From positions 1 through 28,548 of the forward strand of contig NZ_WJFC01000176.1 of the NCBI RefSeq assembly GCF_009725235.1: 28,548 nucleotides of DNA. The letters run 5' to 3'. Position numbers and translations under genes: made by a program. Below are positions 17,374 through 25,006 of this stretch, piece after piece (the stretch's first letter is position 1; each line of letters begins with the position of its first letter). The DNA comes from Scytonema sp. UIC 10036. Its GTDB lineage: Bacteria; Cyanobacteriota; Cyanobacteriia; Cyanobacteriales; Nostocaceae. The notes under the pieces are model-generated. The model made no database searches, had not been told where the DNA came from, and saw only the letters and a list, made by a program, of their open reading frames with translations.

Positions 17374-17534
17374 CAAAGGAAAGTGATTACAAAATTGACG
17401 ATGATTTGCCGATCGCGTGTCGTCGCTTGCAGGCTCAAAATACCAATGCTCTCCTCTGGACAGAGAGAATTGGGTTTAACGCAGTTTATGCAATCGGCGG
17501 CACTTTGACAAGGACTGCATCGTGATACATGGAA
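17374..17534 (+). pseudogene. 3' fragment of the retropepsin-companion gene (copy of 22864-23004)
   Basis: From 17385 the translation reads DYKIDDDLPIACRRLQAQ...LLWTERIGFNAVYAIGGTLTRTAS and stops at TGA 17523-17525. This matches the end of the gene at 22732-23004 over 46 codons without gaps, about 85% identical at DNA level by eye. Even the overlapping start of the next gene is kept for a few codons (GTG ATA CAT GGA versus ATG ATG CAC GGC). The first half of the gene is missing. It is a remnant of a duplicated or independently acquired locus. Confidence 0.8.
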
Positions 17535-17575
17535 CTCTAAGTAGATTGTTTCCATGACGCCAATACTTTGCTCTC

Positions 17576-17815
17576 TCATACAACAGCTGCTTGAGCCTTA
17601 TTATCACCATCATCTGGTACATACTCCAAAAGTTCTCCTGGCTGGCACTTCAATACCCTACAAATTCCATTAAGCCTTTCTGGAGCCAATCTTGGCATTT
17701 CGTCAACTTTACGCAATCTATAAACAGAATTTTCAGTGATGCCTAACGCTTCAGCTAAATCCTTATTTCTGACCCGCTTTCGCGCCATCACCTCATTTAA
17801 TTTCCAACGAATCAC
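17576..17815 (-). CDS. small XRE/Cro-type HTH regulator
   Basis: 79 residues, nearly all one HTH domain: WKLNEVMARKRVRNKDLAEALGITENSVYRLRKVDEMPRLAPERLNGICRVLKCQPGELLEYVPDD. The recognition helix is around ITENSVYRLRK. The protein size and the ending 'CQPGELLEY' are typical of single-domain XRE regulators in plasmid, phage or toxin-antitoxin settings. The start is GTG 17813-17815, directly abutting the TAA (17816-17818) of an upstream open frame, with no Shine-Dalgarno; translation coupling is possible. Neighbouring sequence is gene debris. Confidence 0.8.
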   Translation of the reverse strand: MIRWKLNEVMARKRVRNKDLAEALGITENSVYRLRKVDEMPRLAPERLNGICRVLKCQPGELLEYVPDDGDNKAQAAVV

Positions 17816-18013
17816 TTAAGGAGATTTTTCATGCAGCATAAAAGGAATGCCGTTAACAGTCGCGTAACCCACTAAAGGGTCAGTATTAGAAAGGATTGCT
17901 TTGGGAGCAATGGTCACTATTGTCCCCTCATAGCTTTCATAGATAGAATTTGGCAGCAGAGATGGAACCGCGATCGCTTCGGTGCAAGCCGTACCCGGCT
18001 TATCGCCATCGCA
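17816..18013 (-). pseudogene. unrecognised coding remnant upstream of the XRE gene
   Basis: A 65-codon open frame with no ATG. It reads AVPSLLPNSIYESYEGTIV, then TIAPKAILSNTDPLVGY and ATVNGIPFMLHEKSP, and ends immediately before the XRE GTG. Coding-like composition and the TAA/GTG contact suggest the end of a real gene once in operon with the regulator. I do not recognise the family; a GTG within the frame could give a peptide of about 35 residues. Confidence 0.4.
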
Positions 18014-18301
18014 CTAGTCCCTTCTTGCTTCATTTCCAAGATGCGATCGCTCTGAAGCTAGGAACAAAGAGTGCTTTTGCGGCAGTTCTAGGAGAAACCG
18101 ACTCTTAGCAGTATTAGTATATATGAACTATATTGCACTTCAATTTAATTCTAAGGGAAAGCTTGGTGTTTTCTCAGTTGGCACTTGCTTCCAAAGGTCA
18201 TAACAAATACATAAAACTCTAAAAGTACAATACTATACTTTGAAGAAACCCTTTGGCAAGACGCCGACAAGCAGCGCGGTCACATGGATGCTGAGTACAA
18301 G
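18014..18301. other. gene debris
   Basis: Two short plus-strand stretches look like ends or middles of lost genes: IALKLGTKSAFAAVLGETDS ending at TAG 18106-18108, and YFEETLWQDADKQRGHMDAE plus YKHWRR around 18236-18308. Neither has a start or enough length to identify. Confidence 0.35.
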
Positions 18302-18399
18302 CACTGGCGACGAACAGCACCAGCTAGAAGAATGACATCTTCTAATGAATGTTGGCTTTCTGACCAAGCCTCCATACAATAATAAGCAACACGTGCGTA
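18302..18399 (-). pseudogene. DUF726-type hydrolase fragment (second copy)
   Basis: On the minus strand it reads ARVAYYCMEAWSESQHSLEDVILLAGAVRR, matching the longer remnant at 25260-25370 (ARVAYYCMESWSGNKHSLFD and IILLAGAVRR). Homology stops abruptly at both ends, where unrelated plus-strand coding pieces begin. It is a short internal piece of the gene and cannot be functional. Confidence 0.75.
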
Positions 18400-18408
18400 C
18401 CTCATCAG

Positions 18409-18564
18409 GCTGGGAAGCGCTATAATGCTGTTGGACTGTGGTACGAAACCCACAAAGGAAATCAAGCTGATTCTGGCATCCAAGCTAAATATCAGTCCAA
18501 TATCAATCGCATTGCTAGCAGTAGTTATGGCTCACAAATGACTAATGCTCCTACCGCTCGATAA
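18409..18564 (+). pseudogene. 3' end of an unrecognised gene
   Basis: 51 codons without a start, in two parts: AGKRYNAVGLWYETHKGNQA and DSGIQAKYQSNINRIASSSY, then GSQMTNAPTAR, ending with TAA 18562-18564. The composition is protein-like and the 5' part was replaced by the DUF726 fragment. I cannot assign a family. Confidence 0.4.
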
Positions 18565-18644
18565 AGTCTACTCAGATCTACTCACGTATGAGCAAATCTA
18601 TTCAACCGGAAAGATAGCGGTCAATCAAACCTACCTTGAAGGGT

Positions 18645-20252
18645 TCACGCCTTCACAGACGGATGGAGAGAAGAACTCTCGTGCTTGTGCCGAAGCTTTG
18701 TCAACCCAAGATTTCCGGTGTTCGCCAAGCCGTCACCCGCAGACCCTGTAAGAGTAGGTGTACCGAACCAAGCATTACGAGAACCTACCTCCAAGTAATG
18801 CTTATTGAAACCCTGCCAGTGTGCAAAGACGTGCTGACGAGGTTCGGGTTGAATCGAACTCTGCAAGGCGTATCTCGCTGGCATTCTCTCATAGTAAATG
18901 TTCATCCCACGACGCGCTAAAACTAGACCCGCAGCGCTATCACTTCCCATGCCATAGCGTCTCATATATTTGACAACGCCGATTTGAGATGAATATTTGG
19001 GACTTACCTCAATAATTTTGATGCCTAGTTTTAAGCATCTAGCTTTTAACAATTCTTTGAACTTGGCATAAGCAAAACCTGATAACATCCGATTATATTT
19101 GCGACCGCGTTTACCTTGCCGCTTCTTTTCAGAAAAGTCTAATTTCTCAATAACAATTGGTTTTTTAGTAGCTAGCGCTCTGTTGGTCAGTTCTGTAATA
19201 GCACCAGCCAATCTGGCTTCAGTTTGTTCTGTTGAGCATGAATGTAAATCTAAATTGACTTTTCCCCAAGCTATAGGATTCCCGTGACGGTTGGTCGCAC
19301 ACCATCCAATAGCTCCGGGATTAATATCTAAACCTATGCACCCGAAAGCTCTGTCATTACTAGTGATAGAAAAGTTGACCAAACAAGTAATAGCGACTAC
19401 CCACTTCCCTTTTTTATTTCTGCTAAATACATAAGTGAGAGCGTTGTTTAATGCCCAAGCGGTAACTATATTGTCGTATCCTTGCTTGTTAATTTTGTAA
19501 AGTGGTAAGGTCAGATATTCTCCATATGTTGCTTCTAAAAAGTAAGGGACACGGATTTTTAGACTTGGGATAACATCCGGTGTTAGTTGACATATTTGAT
19601 TCCCGCTAGTTTCGTTGGTACTCCCAACAAATGTTACCGTTCCTAAGTTTCCCAACTTCGGCTTGACACCGCGAAGGACAAATGCAGCTCTCCGGTCTAA
19701 GTACATCTTCAATTGGCGTTTTTTCTGGTGTAACTGCTGTTTAGCTAATTGTAAATATGTCTTACCATGAGGCTTACCGTTAATAGGGCAAGCGTTATCA
19801 AACTCGGGAATTTTCTTAAGTACAGGTACTTTCTTTAACGTTCCCGTTTTAGTTTTTTGGGGATATTTGATGGCTAAATTATACTTCTCTACGGCTTGGG
19901 CATATTCCCTGTGATTCTTCAGTCGTTTGTTCAACCTTTCAATTTCTGACTTAACTGATTTTATTTTGGTGTCTAGTGTATCTAGATGTCTTTTCTTGCA
20001 TTCAATAGCCGATTCCAATTCCCCCGTCACAAAATTAATGACACTATTAGCATGACGCTTATTGACGCCAAAAGTGTTTTGAATTTGGGAGTTTAACTTC
20101 TCCTTTTTCATATCACTTTGCAAGCCTTCTAATGCTATTTGTGACATCTCTGCTGCTACTGGGGAGAACTCCTCTAACATCTCAAGCGTCCGCGTCTCAC
20201 CAGTCAAGTTATTCTCAATCTGAGTCACATATGTTTGATAAACTTGCGGCAT
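18645..20252 (-). CDS. TnpB-related RuvC-like nuclease of IS200/IS605 type, zinc finger absent
   Basis: 535 residues from ATG 20250-20252, chosen because GGAGG (20261-20265) lies 8 nt upstream; a GTG nine nt earlier overlaps that site. The N-terminal half is helical and basic. The RuvC-like part has D309 (CIGLDINPGAIGW), E369 (PIVIEKLDFSEKK) and D438 (GMGSDSAAGLVLARRG), so the acidic triad seems complete. Between RuvC-II and III the usual CxxC zinc finger is missing, replaced by SPKYSSQIGVVKYMRRYGMG, as in the 'TnpB-related' branch. TnpB proteins are RNA-guided DNA nucleases of transposons. A tail of about 85 residues follows, and its 3' end holds small hairpins (18638-18654, 18666-18680) that may belong to a guide RNA or element end. 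No TnpA is nearby. Confidence 0.85.
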   Translation of the reverse strand: MPQVYQTYVTQIENNLTGETRTLEMLEEFSPVAAEMSQIALEGLQSDMKKEKLNSQIQNTFGVNKRHANSVINFVTGELESAIECKKRHLDTLDTKIKSVKSEIERLNKRLKNHREYAQAVEKYNLAIKYPQKTKTGTLKKVPVLKKIPEFDNACPINGKPHGKTYLQLAKQQLHQKKRQLKMYLDRRAAFVLRGVKPKLGNLGTVTFVGSTNETSGNQICQLTPDVIPSLKIRVPYFLEATYGEYLTLPLYKINKQGYDNIVTAWALNNALTYVFSRNKKGKWVVAITCLVNFSITSNDRAFGCIGLDINPGAIGWCATNRHGNPIAWGKVNLDLHSCSTEQTEARLAGAITELTNRALATKKPIVIEKLDFSEKKRQGKRGRKYNRMLSGFAYAKFKELLKARCLKLGIKIIEVSPKYSSQIGVVKYMRRYGMGSDSAAGLVLARRGMNIYYERMPARYALQSSIQPEPRQHVFAHWQGFNKHYLEVGSRNAWFGTPTLTGSAGDGLANTGNLGLTKLRHKHESSSLHPSVKA

Positions 20253-20324
20253 CCGCTTCACCTCCTTTGCTGCTATTTGTTAAACTATTCGCATGACATT
20301 TAGTATAACAGGACAAGTCCTAAA

Positions 20325-20498
20325 ATGGCAAGAGATTATAGATTAGTCGTTAGACTTACCAACCGAGAGCGGCAAAAGGTGGAGAATCTTGCTCGAACAT
20401 TGGGAGTCTCTATGTCAGAAGTCGTTCAGGACTGGATTAAAACTTTACCGGAACCGGAGATCGATCGCCAACCTCTACTCAAAAAAGAGGAGGAATGA
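20325..20498 (+). CDS. ribbon-helix-helix-like small DNA-binding protein
   Basis: 57 residues: ARDYRLVVRLTNRERQKVENLARTLGVSMSEVVQDWIKTL, then an acidic end. The pattern strand (YRLVVRLT), helix (NRERQKVENLARTLG), turn (VSM), helix (SEVVQDWIKTL) is that of CopG/Arc-type regulators. It is divergent from the TnpB-related gene with about 70 bp between the starts, so it may repress the shared promoter. It is convergent with the KGK gene, 5 bp apart. No strong Shine-Dalgarno is seen. Family-level confidence is good; the role is inference. Confidence 0.75.
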   Translation: MARDYRLVVRLTNRERQKVENLARTLGVSMSEVVQDWIKTLPEPEIDRQPLLKKEEE

Positions 20499-20503
20499 GT
20501 AGA

Positions 20504-20836
20504 TCAGAGGAGAAATTTGTTTACAGTTACTAGCCCCTGCTCTCCATTGTGGATAATAGCCAACGACGACGGCTGTACTTCTGGTAGTTGCTCTGCCTTA
20601 TCAGGAACGAATTTCAAGCAAAACTGAATTTTTCCTTTACGCCAACCACCGCCGGTCTGAGCAATTAGTACTTCACATTCCACCCCACCGTCGGAAAACC
20701 ATTTTAACTGTTCAGATGATACACGATCTTTTAGCGCTAGCTTAATTTCGCTAACCTTTGCCGTTGTACCTTTGGTAAAACCTTTTTCTGAAGGCATAGA
20801 AATCACATCATCACTGTTCAGGCTAACTTCACTCAC
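20504..20836 (-). CDS. KGK-domain protein
   Basis: 110 residues from GTG 20834-20836, which has GGAG 7 nt upstream. An upstream TTG (20872) would add 12 residues but has no ribosome site. DDVISMPSEKGFTKGTTAKVSEIKLAL, WFSDGGVECEVLIAQTGGGWRKGKIQFCLKFVPD and the central Lys-Gly-Lys motif (WRKGKI) are the signature of the cyanobacterial KGK family (PF08872). The function is unknown; it is soluble, with many paralogues per genome in this group. It lies between the RHH gene and the AbiE operon. Confidence 0.82.
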   Translation of the reverse strand: MSEVSLNSDDVISMPSEKGFTKGTTAKVSEIKLALKDRVSSEQLKWFSDGGVECEVLIAQTGGGWRKGKIQFCLKFVPDKAEQLPEVQPSSLAIIHNGEQGLVTVNKFLL

Positions 20837-20956
20837 AATTTTTCTCCATTGAAGATATATCATCCAGACCAAGCCTAGTTACTTTGAGTGTTCCCCTAAG
20901 TGCTTGGCAAGCTGTCACTTGGAGTAAGAACATTCAGTACAGTTAAAAATGCTACT

Positions 20957-21004
20957 TGTGATAAAATGTTATTAAAAATCATTAATATTAAACGTTTTAT
21001 CACA
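20957..21004 (+). promoter_or_regulatory. inverted-repeat operator upstream of the AbiE operon
   Basis: Arms TGTGATAAAATGTT (20957-20970) and AACGTTTTATCACA (20991-21004) are complementary except for one position and enclose 20 nt of pure A/T-rich DNA (ATTAATATTA) suited to a -10 element. It ends 42 nt before the AbiEi start. AbiEi proteins of studied systems bind inverted repeats in their own promoter, so this is the likely autoregulation site. Confidence 0.65.
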
Positions 21005-21046
21005 TAATAGAATCCACAAGAGATTTTACACGAAATAAACAGCAGT

Positions 21047-21643
21047 ATGACCAGGATACAGAAGGTGTTAGCTCTGTCTCGTGAAATGGGTGTTATTCGG
21101 GCAAAAGAAGCACAAGAAAGAGGTATTCACCCAGAGTACCTAAAGCGTCTTGAGCAACAGGGACGACTTATTCGTTCTGCTCGTGGTGTTTATACTTTTG
21201 CCGATGCCGATATTACCGCAAGCCATACATTGGTTGAGGCGGTTAAACGAGTCCCGCATGGGATTGTTTGCCTACTTTCTGCCCTTAGCTTCCACGAACT
21301 GACCACCCAGGTTCCTTTTGAGGTTTGGCTAGCAATTCCACCTAAAACTCGTGCGCCTGTAGAGAATCTGCTGCCATTGCGGATTGTGCGTATGTCAGGT
21401 CAGTCGCTGGAATCAGGCATTGAAAAGCATGAGATTGAAGGGGTAAGTGTTGCCATTTATTCTCCTGCTAAAACCGTGGTTGATTGCTTTAAGTTTCGCA
21501 ACAAAATTGGTCTTGATGTTGCACTCGAAGTTCTGCGGGAATGTCTCCGGGAAAAACGTTGCACGGTAGACCAACTCTGGCAGTATGCTAAGATTTGCCG
21601 AATGCAGAATGTAATGCGTCCTTACCTTGAAGCTCTCACATGA
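21047..21643 (+). CDS. AbiEi-family antitoxin (type IV toxin-antitoxin)
   Basis: 198 residues. The N-terminal winged helix (about 1-55: RIQKVLALSREMGVIRAKEAQERGIHPEYLKRLEQQGRLIRSARGVY) is the DNA-binding part. The C-terminal AbiEi domain is seen in VPHGIVCLLSALSFHELTTQVP, VWLAIPPKTRAP, LPLRIVRMSGQ, EGVSVAIYSPAKTVVDCFKFRNKIGLDVALEVLRE. It should repress the operon and counter the downstream toxin without a stable complex. Its stop overlaps the toxin start by 4 nt (ATGA, 21640-21643), a firm coupling signal. Confidence 0.9.
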   Translation: MTRIQKVLALSREMGVIRAKEAQERGIHPEYLKRLEQQGRLIRSARGVYTFADADITASHTLVEAVKRVPHGIVCLLSALSFHELTTQVPFEVWLAIPPKTRAPVENLLPLRIVRMSGQSLESGIEKHEIEGVSVAIYSPAKTVVDCFKFRNKIGLDVALEVLRECLREKRCTVDQLWQYAKICRMQNVMRPYLEALT

Positions 21644-22563
21644 CCCAAAAGCAGCCCCAAAACATAGCAGCCTCTGTGAAAGCACGGTTGCTTCACCTCT
21701 CAAAACAGCAGAAAGAAGATTTTAATTACCTGTTGACGCGATATGCTGCGAATCGCCTTTTATATAGGCTGAGCCAATCATCCTACAGACAGAAATTTAT
21801 CCTGAAGGGGGCAATGCTGTTCGCGCTCTGGAGTGGTGAGCCACATCGAGCGACAAAAGATATAGACTTGCTAGGTTATGGCAGTCATGACATGGCTTAT
21901 TTGCAAAACGTCTTTCAAGAGATTTGCGGTATTTCCTTTGCAGAGGATGGTATTATCTTTGAACCCGACACGGTGACAGGTGAAAAGATCAAGGAAGATC
22001 AAGAATATGAGGGCGTTAGAATCAAGCTTAAAGGGAAATTGGCTTCTACTACTATTCAGGTTCAGATAGATATTGGCTTTGGTGATGCTGTTACGCCAAG
22101 AGCGCAGGAAGCCGAATTCCCCTCTATGTTGAATCTGCCCGCGCCTTTGGTGCTTATCTACCCGCGTGAAACAGTCGTTGCGGAAAAGTTTCAGGCAATG
22201 GTTGCCCTGGGCATAGGAAACAGCCGCCTTAAGGATTTTTACGATATTTGGTTTCTCTGCCAAAAATTTGAATTTCAGGGAGAACTTTTGAGTAAAGCTT
22301 TGAAAAGTACCTTCGAGCGACGCAAGACACCCTTGCCCACAGTACTACCCTTTGCCCTAACAACAGAATTTGTAGAAGATGCAAGTAAACAGAAACAATG
22401 GCAATCCTTTGTGCAGAGAGGACAACTAAAGACAGCACACATTTCATTGTCTGATGTTATTGAGGTGATAGGGGAATTTTTAATGCCACCAAGTTTTGCA
22501 GCAGCATCAGAACAAGAATTCTCCAAATATTGGACTTCCACAAAACAATGGTTTGATACTTAA
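21640..22563 (+). CDS. AbiEii-family nucleotidyltransferase toxin
   Basis: 307 residues, the family's usual length. The DNA polymerase β-like motifs are present: FILKGAMLFALW with HRATKDIDLLG (the DxD metal site), the VQIDIGFGD strand with a third acid, ETVVAEKFQAMVALG, and RLKDFYDIWFLC (the KDxxDI motif). Relatives transfer nucleotides, in some cases to tRNA, and block growth, giving abortive-infection defence or maintenance of mobile DNA. All key residues look intact. It is translated from the 4-nt overlap with the antitoxin. Confidence 0.9.
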   Translation: MTQKQPQNIAASVKARLLHLSKQQKEDFNYLLTRYAANRLLYRLSQSSYRQKFILKGAMLFALWSGEPHRATKDIDLLGYGSHDMAYLQNVFQEICGISFAEDGIIFEPDTVTGEKIKEDQEYEGVRIKLKGKLASTTIQVQIDIGFGDAVTPRAQEAEFPSMLNLPAPLVLIYPRETVVAEKFQAMVALGIGNSRLKDFYDIWFLCQKFEFQGELLSKALKSTFERRKTPLPTVLPFALTTEFVEDASKQKQWQSFVQRGQLKTAHISLSDVIEVIGEFLMPPSFAAASEQEFSKYWTSTKQWFDT

Positions 22564-22731
22564 CACAACGAAATACATATATAAAGTTACAAACGGAATA
22601 AACAACAAAAACATACAAGCGCGACACGGCTAAAGCTGTTAAGCCTCGGCTTACTGCATTATTAAGATGATTGATAACCCTATAGAATGAAAGTATTAAA
22701 GTGTAACAACTTAAATGAGCAAAGTACTCCT

Positions 22732-23004
22732 ATGCCTTATCCTACTTTCAGTGACGAAGAAATTGCTCAACGTGGCAAAGAGATTTACGAAAAGCAAATC
22801 CGTACCCACGTAGAAACAACAGAGAATATTGGCAAAATTATTTCGATTGATATTGAATCAGGTGATTACGAAATTGACGATGATTTGCTGACAACGTGCC
22901 GTCGCTTACAGGCTCGACATAATAACGCTGTTCTCTGGACAGAGAGAATTGGATTTAACGCAGTTTATGCAATCGGTGGCACGTTGACAAGGACGACATC
23001 ATGA
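22732..23004 (+). CDS. small companion gene of a retropepsin-like protease
   Basis: 90 residues from ATG 22732 (MPYPTFSDEEIAQRGKEIYE); an earlier ATG at 22687 adds 15 unlike residues. It continues ENIGKIISIDIESGDYEIDDD and LWTERIGFNAVYAIGGT. Small proteins of this type sit directly before clan AA aspartic protease genes in cyanobacteria, an association I recall rather than can test. The TGA overlaps the next gene's ATG (ATGA, 23001-23004). The arrangement resembles a toxin-antitoxin or maturation pair, but the function is unknown. A decayed copy of its 3' half lies at 17385. Confidence 0.7.
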   Translation: MPYPTFSDEEIAQRGKEIYEKQIRTHVETTENIGKIISIDIESGDYEIDDDLLTTCRRLQARHNNAVLWTERIGFNAVYAIGGTLTRTTS

Positions 23005-23210
23005 TGCACGGCGCTGTTGTCGGACTTCAGGCAAGAATCAATATTATTCTTCGTTCTTCAGGACGATCGGATGTAGAAATAGAGTGCGTTGTCGATACGG
23101 CTTTTGAAGGAACTTTAACCTTACCGCCTCATATCATTGCTGCTCTCGATCTGCCCTATGTTACTCGTATCAGTACCAATCTTGCTAATGATATGAATGT
23201 CATGACATAG
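23001..23210 (+). pseudogene. truncated clan AA (retropepsin-like) aspartic protease
   Basis: 69 residues: MMHGAVVGLQARINIILRSS, then IECVVDTAFEGTLTLPPHII, where the DTA triad is the active-site aspartate loop (family DTG/DTA). It breaks off after STNLANDMNVMT at TAG 23208-23210. In the same frame VYLAF follows the stop, as if the next strand of the fold were just beyond it, then another stop at 23223. Family members have roughly 110-130 residues, so about 40% including the second half of the fold is lost. Probably inactive. Confidence 0.7.
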
Positions 23211-23553
23211 GTTTACTTAGCATTCTAAAAAGAAACAGCCAGAACTGGTTGAGATTTTATCAAAAGGTTAATAGTATCGCCTACCTTAAGCATTAATAGA
23301 AAAGGAAACGAACTGGCGAAAGCTTTTGCTCTGTGCAGTTCCAGTGATAAAAAGTTTTTATCGCCCTATGGCACTTTAGGAGTCGAAATCTGGATAAATT
23401 TTATCCAAGCTAAATCCGTTTTCTTTCAGTTGAAAAGCTTAATATCTCATTGGCTCAATAAAAAAACTGGGTTTTTGGGATTACTGTACCGACGCTGAAT
23501 GCACAGCCTTCCTTTAGAACGTTGTAAAAAAGCTATTGAACTTGGAGGTCTTT
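23211..23553. other. intergenic region after the truncated protease
   Basis: Remnant-like sequence with short frames such as KKKQPELVEILSKG (23227-23268, ending at TAA), too short to assign. No clear repeats. Confidence 0.35.
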
Positions 23554-23997
23554 ATGCAGGCTAAATACATCAAAGTTCTAAGTATCAAGCGAGTTTATGC
23601 TGAACGTATTGTTGATGGTACTAAAAAAATTGAATTGCGAAAGCGTTCAATTGGAATAGAATTAGGGGATTTAATTCTTTTGTACGAAACTACACCTGAT
23701 TCTGTCATCAAGGGAGGCTTTGTCGCTGATAAAACTATATCCTTACCTGTTTCGGAAATGTGGAGTAAGTATCATCCTATTCTAGGAGTAGACAAAGAGT
23801 TCTACGATCTGTATTTTGAGAACTGTGAATTTGCATACGGTACTTTTATATATCAAAACTTTCTTTTCCCAGCACTGTCTCTGAAACAAATACAAGAACT
23901 TTGCTCTGGTTTTACACCACCACAAGCCACAATAAACTGGCGTAAAATTGTAATTCAGCCGATGGATCATGCACTTAATCAGGGAGAAAGAGTTTAA
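23554..23997 (+). CDS. ASCH/PUA-like domain protein
   Basis: 147 residues from ATG 23554 with GGAGG 6 nt upstream; an in-frame TTG before it is less likely. KYIKVLSIKRVYAERIVDGTKKIELRKRSIGIELGDLILLYETTPDSVIKGGFVADKTISLP follows the ASCH β-barrel layout: 'I+..+A..I..G.K..E.R', 'GD.I.LY.T.P...I.G', then a helix. ASCH domains bind RNA or modified nucleotides. Single-domain proteins like this are usually in defence or translation-related islands. It may pair with the P-loop gene 300 bp downstream, but no overlap supports this. Confidence 0.75.
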   Translation: MQAKYIKVLSIKRVYAERIVDGTKKIELRKRSIGIELGDLILLYETTPDSVIKGGFVADKTISLPVSEMWSKYHPILGVDKEFYDLYFENCEFAYGTFIYQNFLFPALSLKQIQELCSGFTPPQATINWRKIVIQPMDHALNQGERV

Positions 23998-24299
23998 TGG
24001 AGGAAGGAAGACTGTGTAAACAGTTAGATCTATTTGCCTTAAAGTAGATAAAGCTAATTAATATGCTTCCACTTCGTGGCTACTGAAATGATGCTACGCT
24101 CACTGTATTGTAAGGTTAAAAAGTTTTAAATTATAATAAAAAATCTTGGAAGTATATAGAGCATCTATTTAATTTTAAGCTATAGTTAGTACATTGTTAG
24201 AGAAATGCCTTGTTGATAGCTCTCATCTTATAAGTTTTTCAAGCAAAACATAATTTTTTTTCAATTTATTATTTCTATCAGCTTTAAAAAATAAACAAC
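23998..24299. other. AT-rich intergenic region
   Basis: 302 bp, very AT-rich, no gene or hairpin that I can support. It probably carries the promoter of the P-loop gene. Confidence 0.45.
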
Positions 24300-24851
24300 A
24301 TGAGAAAACGTAAACTTATTTTTGTTGGTGGAGTACATGGTGTTGGAAAAACAACTCTTTGTAAAGAGATAGAATCAAAATTTCATGTTAAGCATTTTTC
24401 AGCAAGCAATTTGATTTCAAGAGAGAAGCAAGAAGAACATCTTCTTAACAAACTAGTTGAGAAGATTGGCGAAAATCAAGATATTTTATTAACAGCAATA
24501 AATAAGTATTTCAAGAATGAAAATTGGTATTTGCTGGATGGGCATTTTTGCTTATTAAATAAGGATAATGAAATCACCAAAATACCAGAATCAACATATG
24601 ATGGCATTTGTCCCAATGCTATTCTTCTCTTAGTTGACAAACCAGAAGATATTTATGCTCGTTTAAGCTCAAGAGATAGTATTAAACATGATTTAGCTCT
24701 GCTTAAATATTTTCAAGAACAAGAAATTGGTTATGCTGAATACATTAGTGGTAAATTAAATATTCCTTATCTAATTTATCACCTTACTGAAAGTAAAAAC
24801 AAAGTATATACTTTTATTGAAAGTTTAGTGACTCAAGCGGTATCTGAATAA
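24300..24851 (+). CDS. P-loop kinase-like ATP-binding protein
   Basis: 183 residues. Walker A is GGVHGVGKTT (10-19), a Walker B-like strand with acid is WYLLDGHF, and a lid-like basic element is ARLSSRDSIKHD; AILLLVDKPEDIYARL is typical of adenylate-kinase-like or AAA_33-type small kinases. The product may phosphorylate a nucleoside, nucleotide or other small molecule. The gene is notably more AT-rich than its neighbours, which fits recent transfer. ATG at 24300 fits the Walker A position; no Shine-Dalgarno is seen. The substrate is unknown. Confidence 0.72.
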   Translation: MRKRKLIFVGGVHGVGKTTLCKEIESKFHVKHFSASNLISREKQEEHLLNKLVEKIGENQDILLTAINKYFKNENWYLLDGHFCLLNKDNEITKIPESTYDGICPNAILLLVDKPEDIYARLSSRDSIKHDLALLKYFQEQEIGYAEYISGKLNIPYLIYHLTESKNKVYTFIESLVTQAVSE

Positions 24852-25006
24852 GAATTTTTCTGTTTTTTGTGATACGTCAGCAATCGCTTCCAAAACCTTC
24901 CCAATCAACTTTCCTGTAAACAGCAACAAATGGCTAAAGCGATCGCCTCTGTCTTTTTTAGTATTAAGATCGCTCAACTACATCCATTAGAAAGCGAGTG
25001 TCAATC

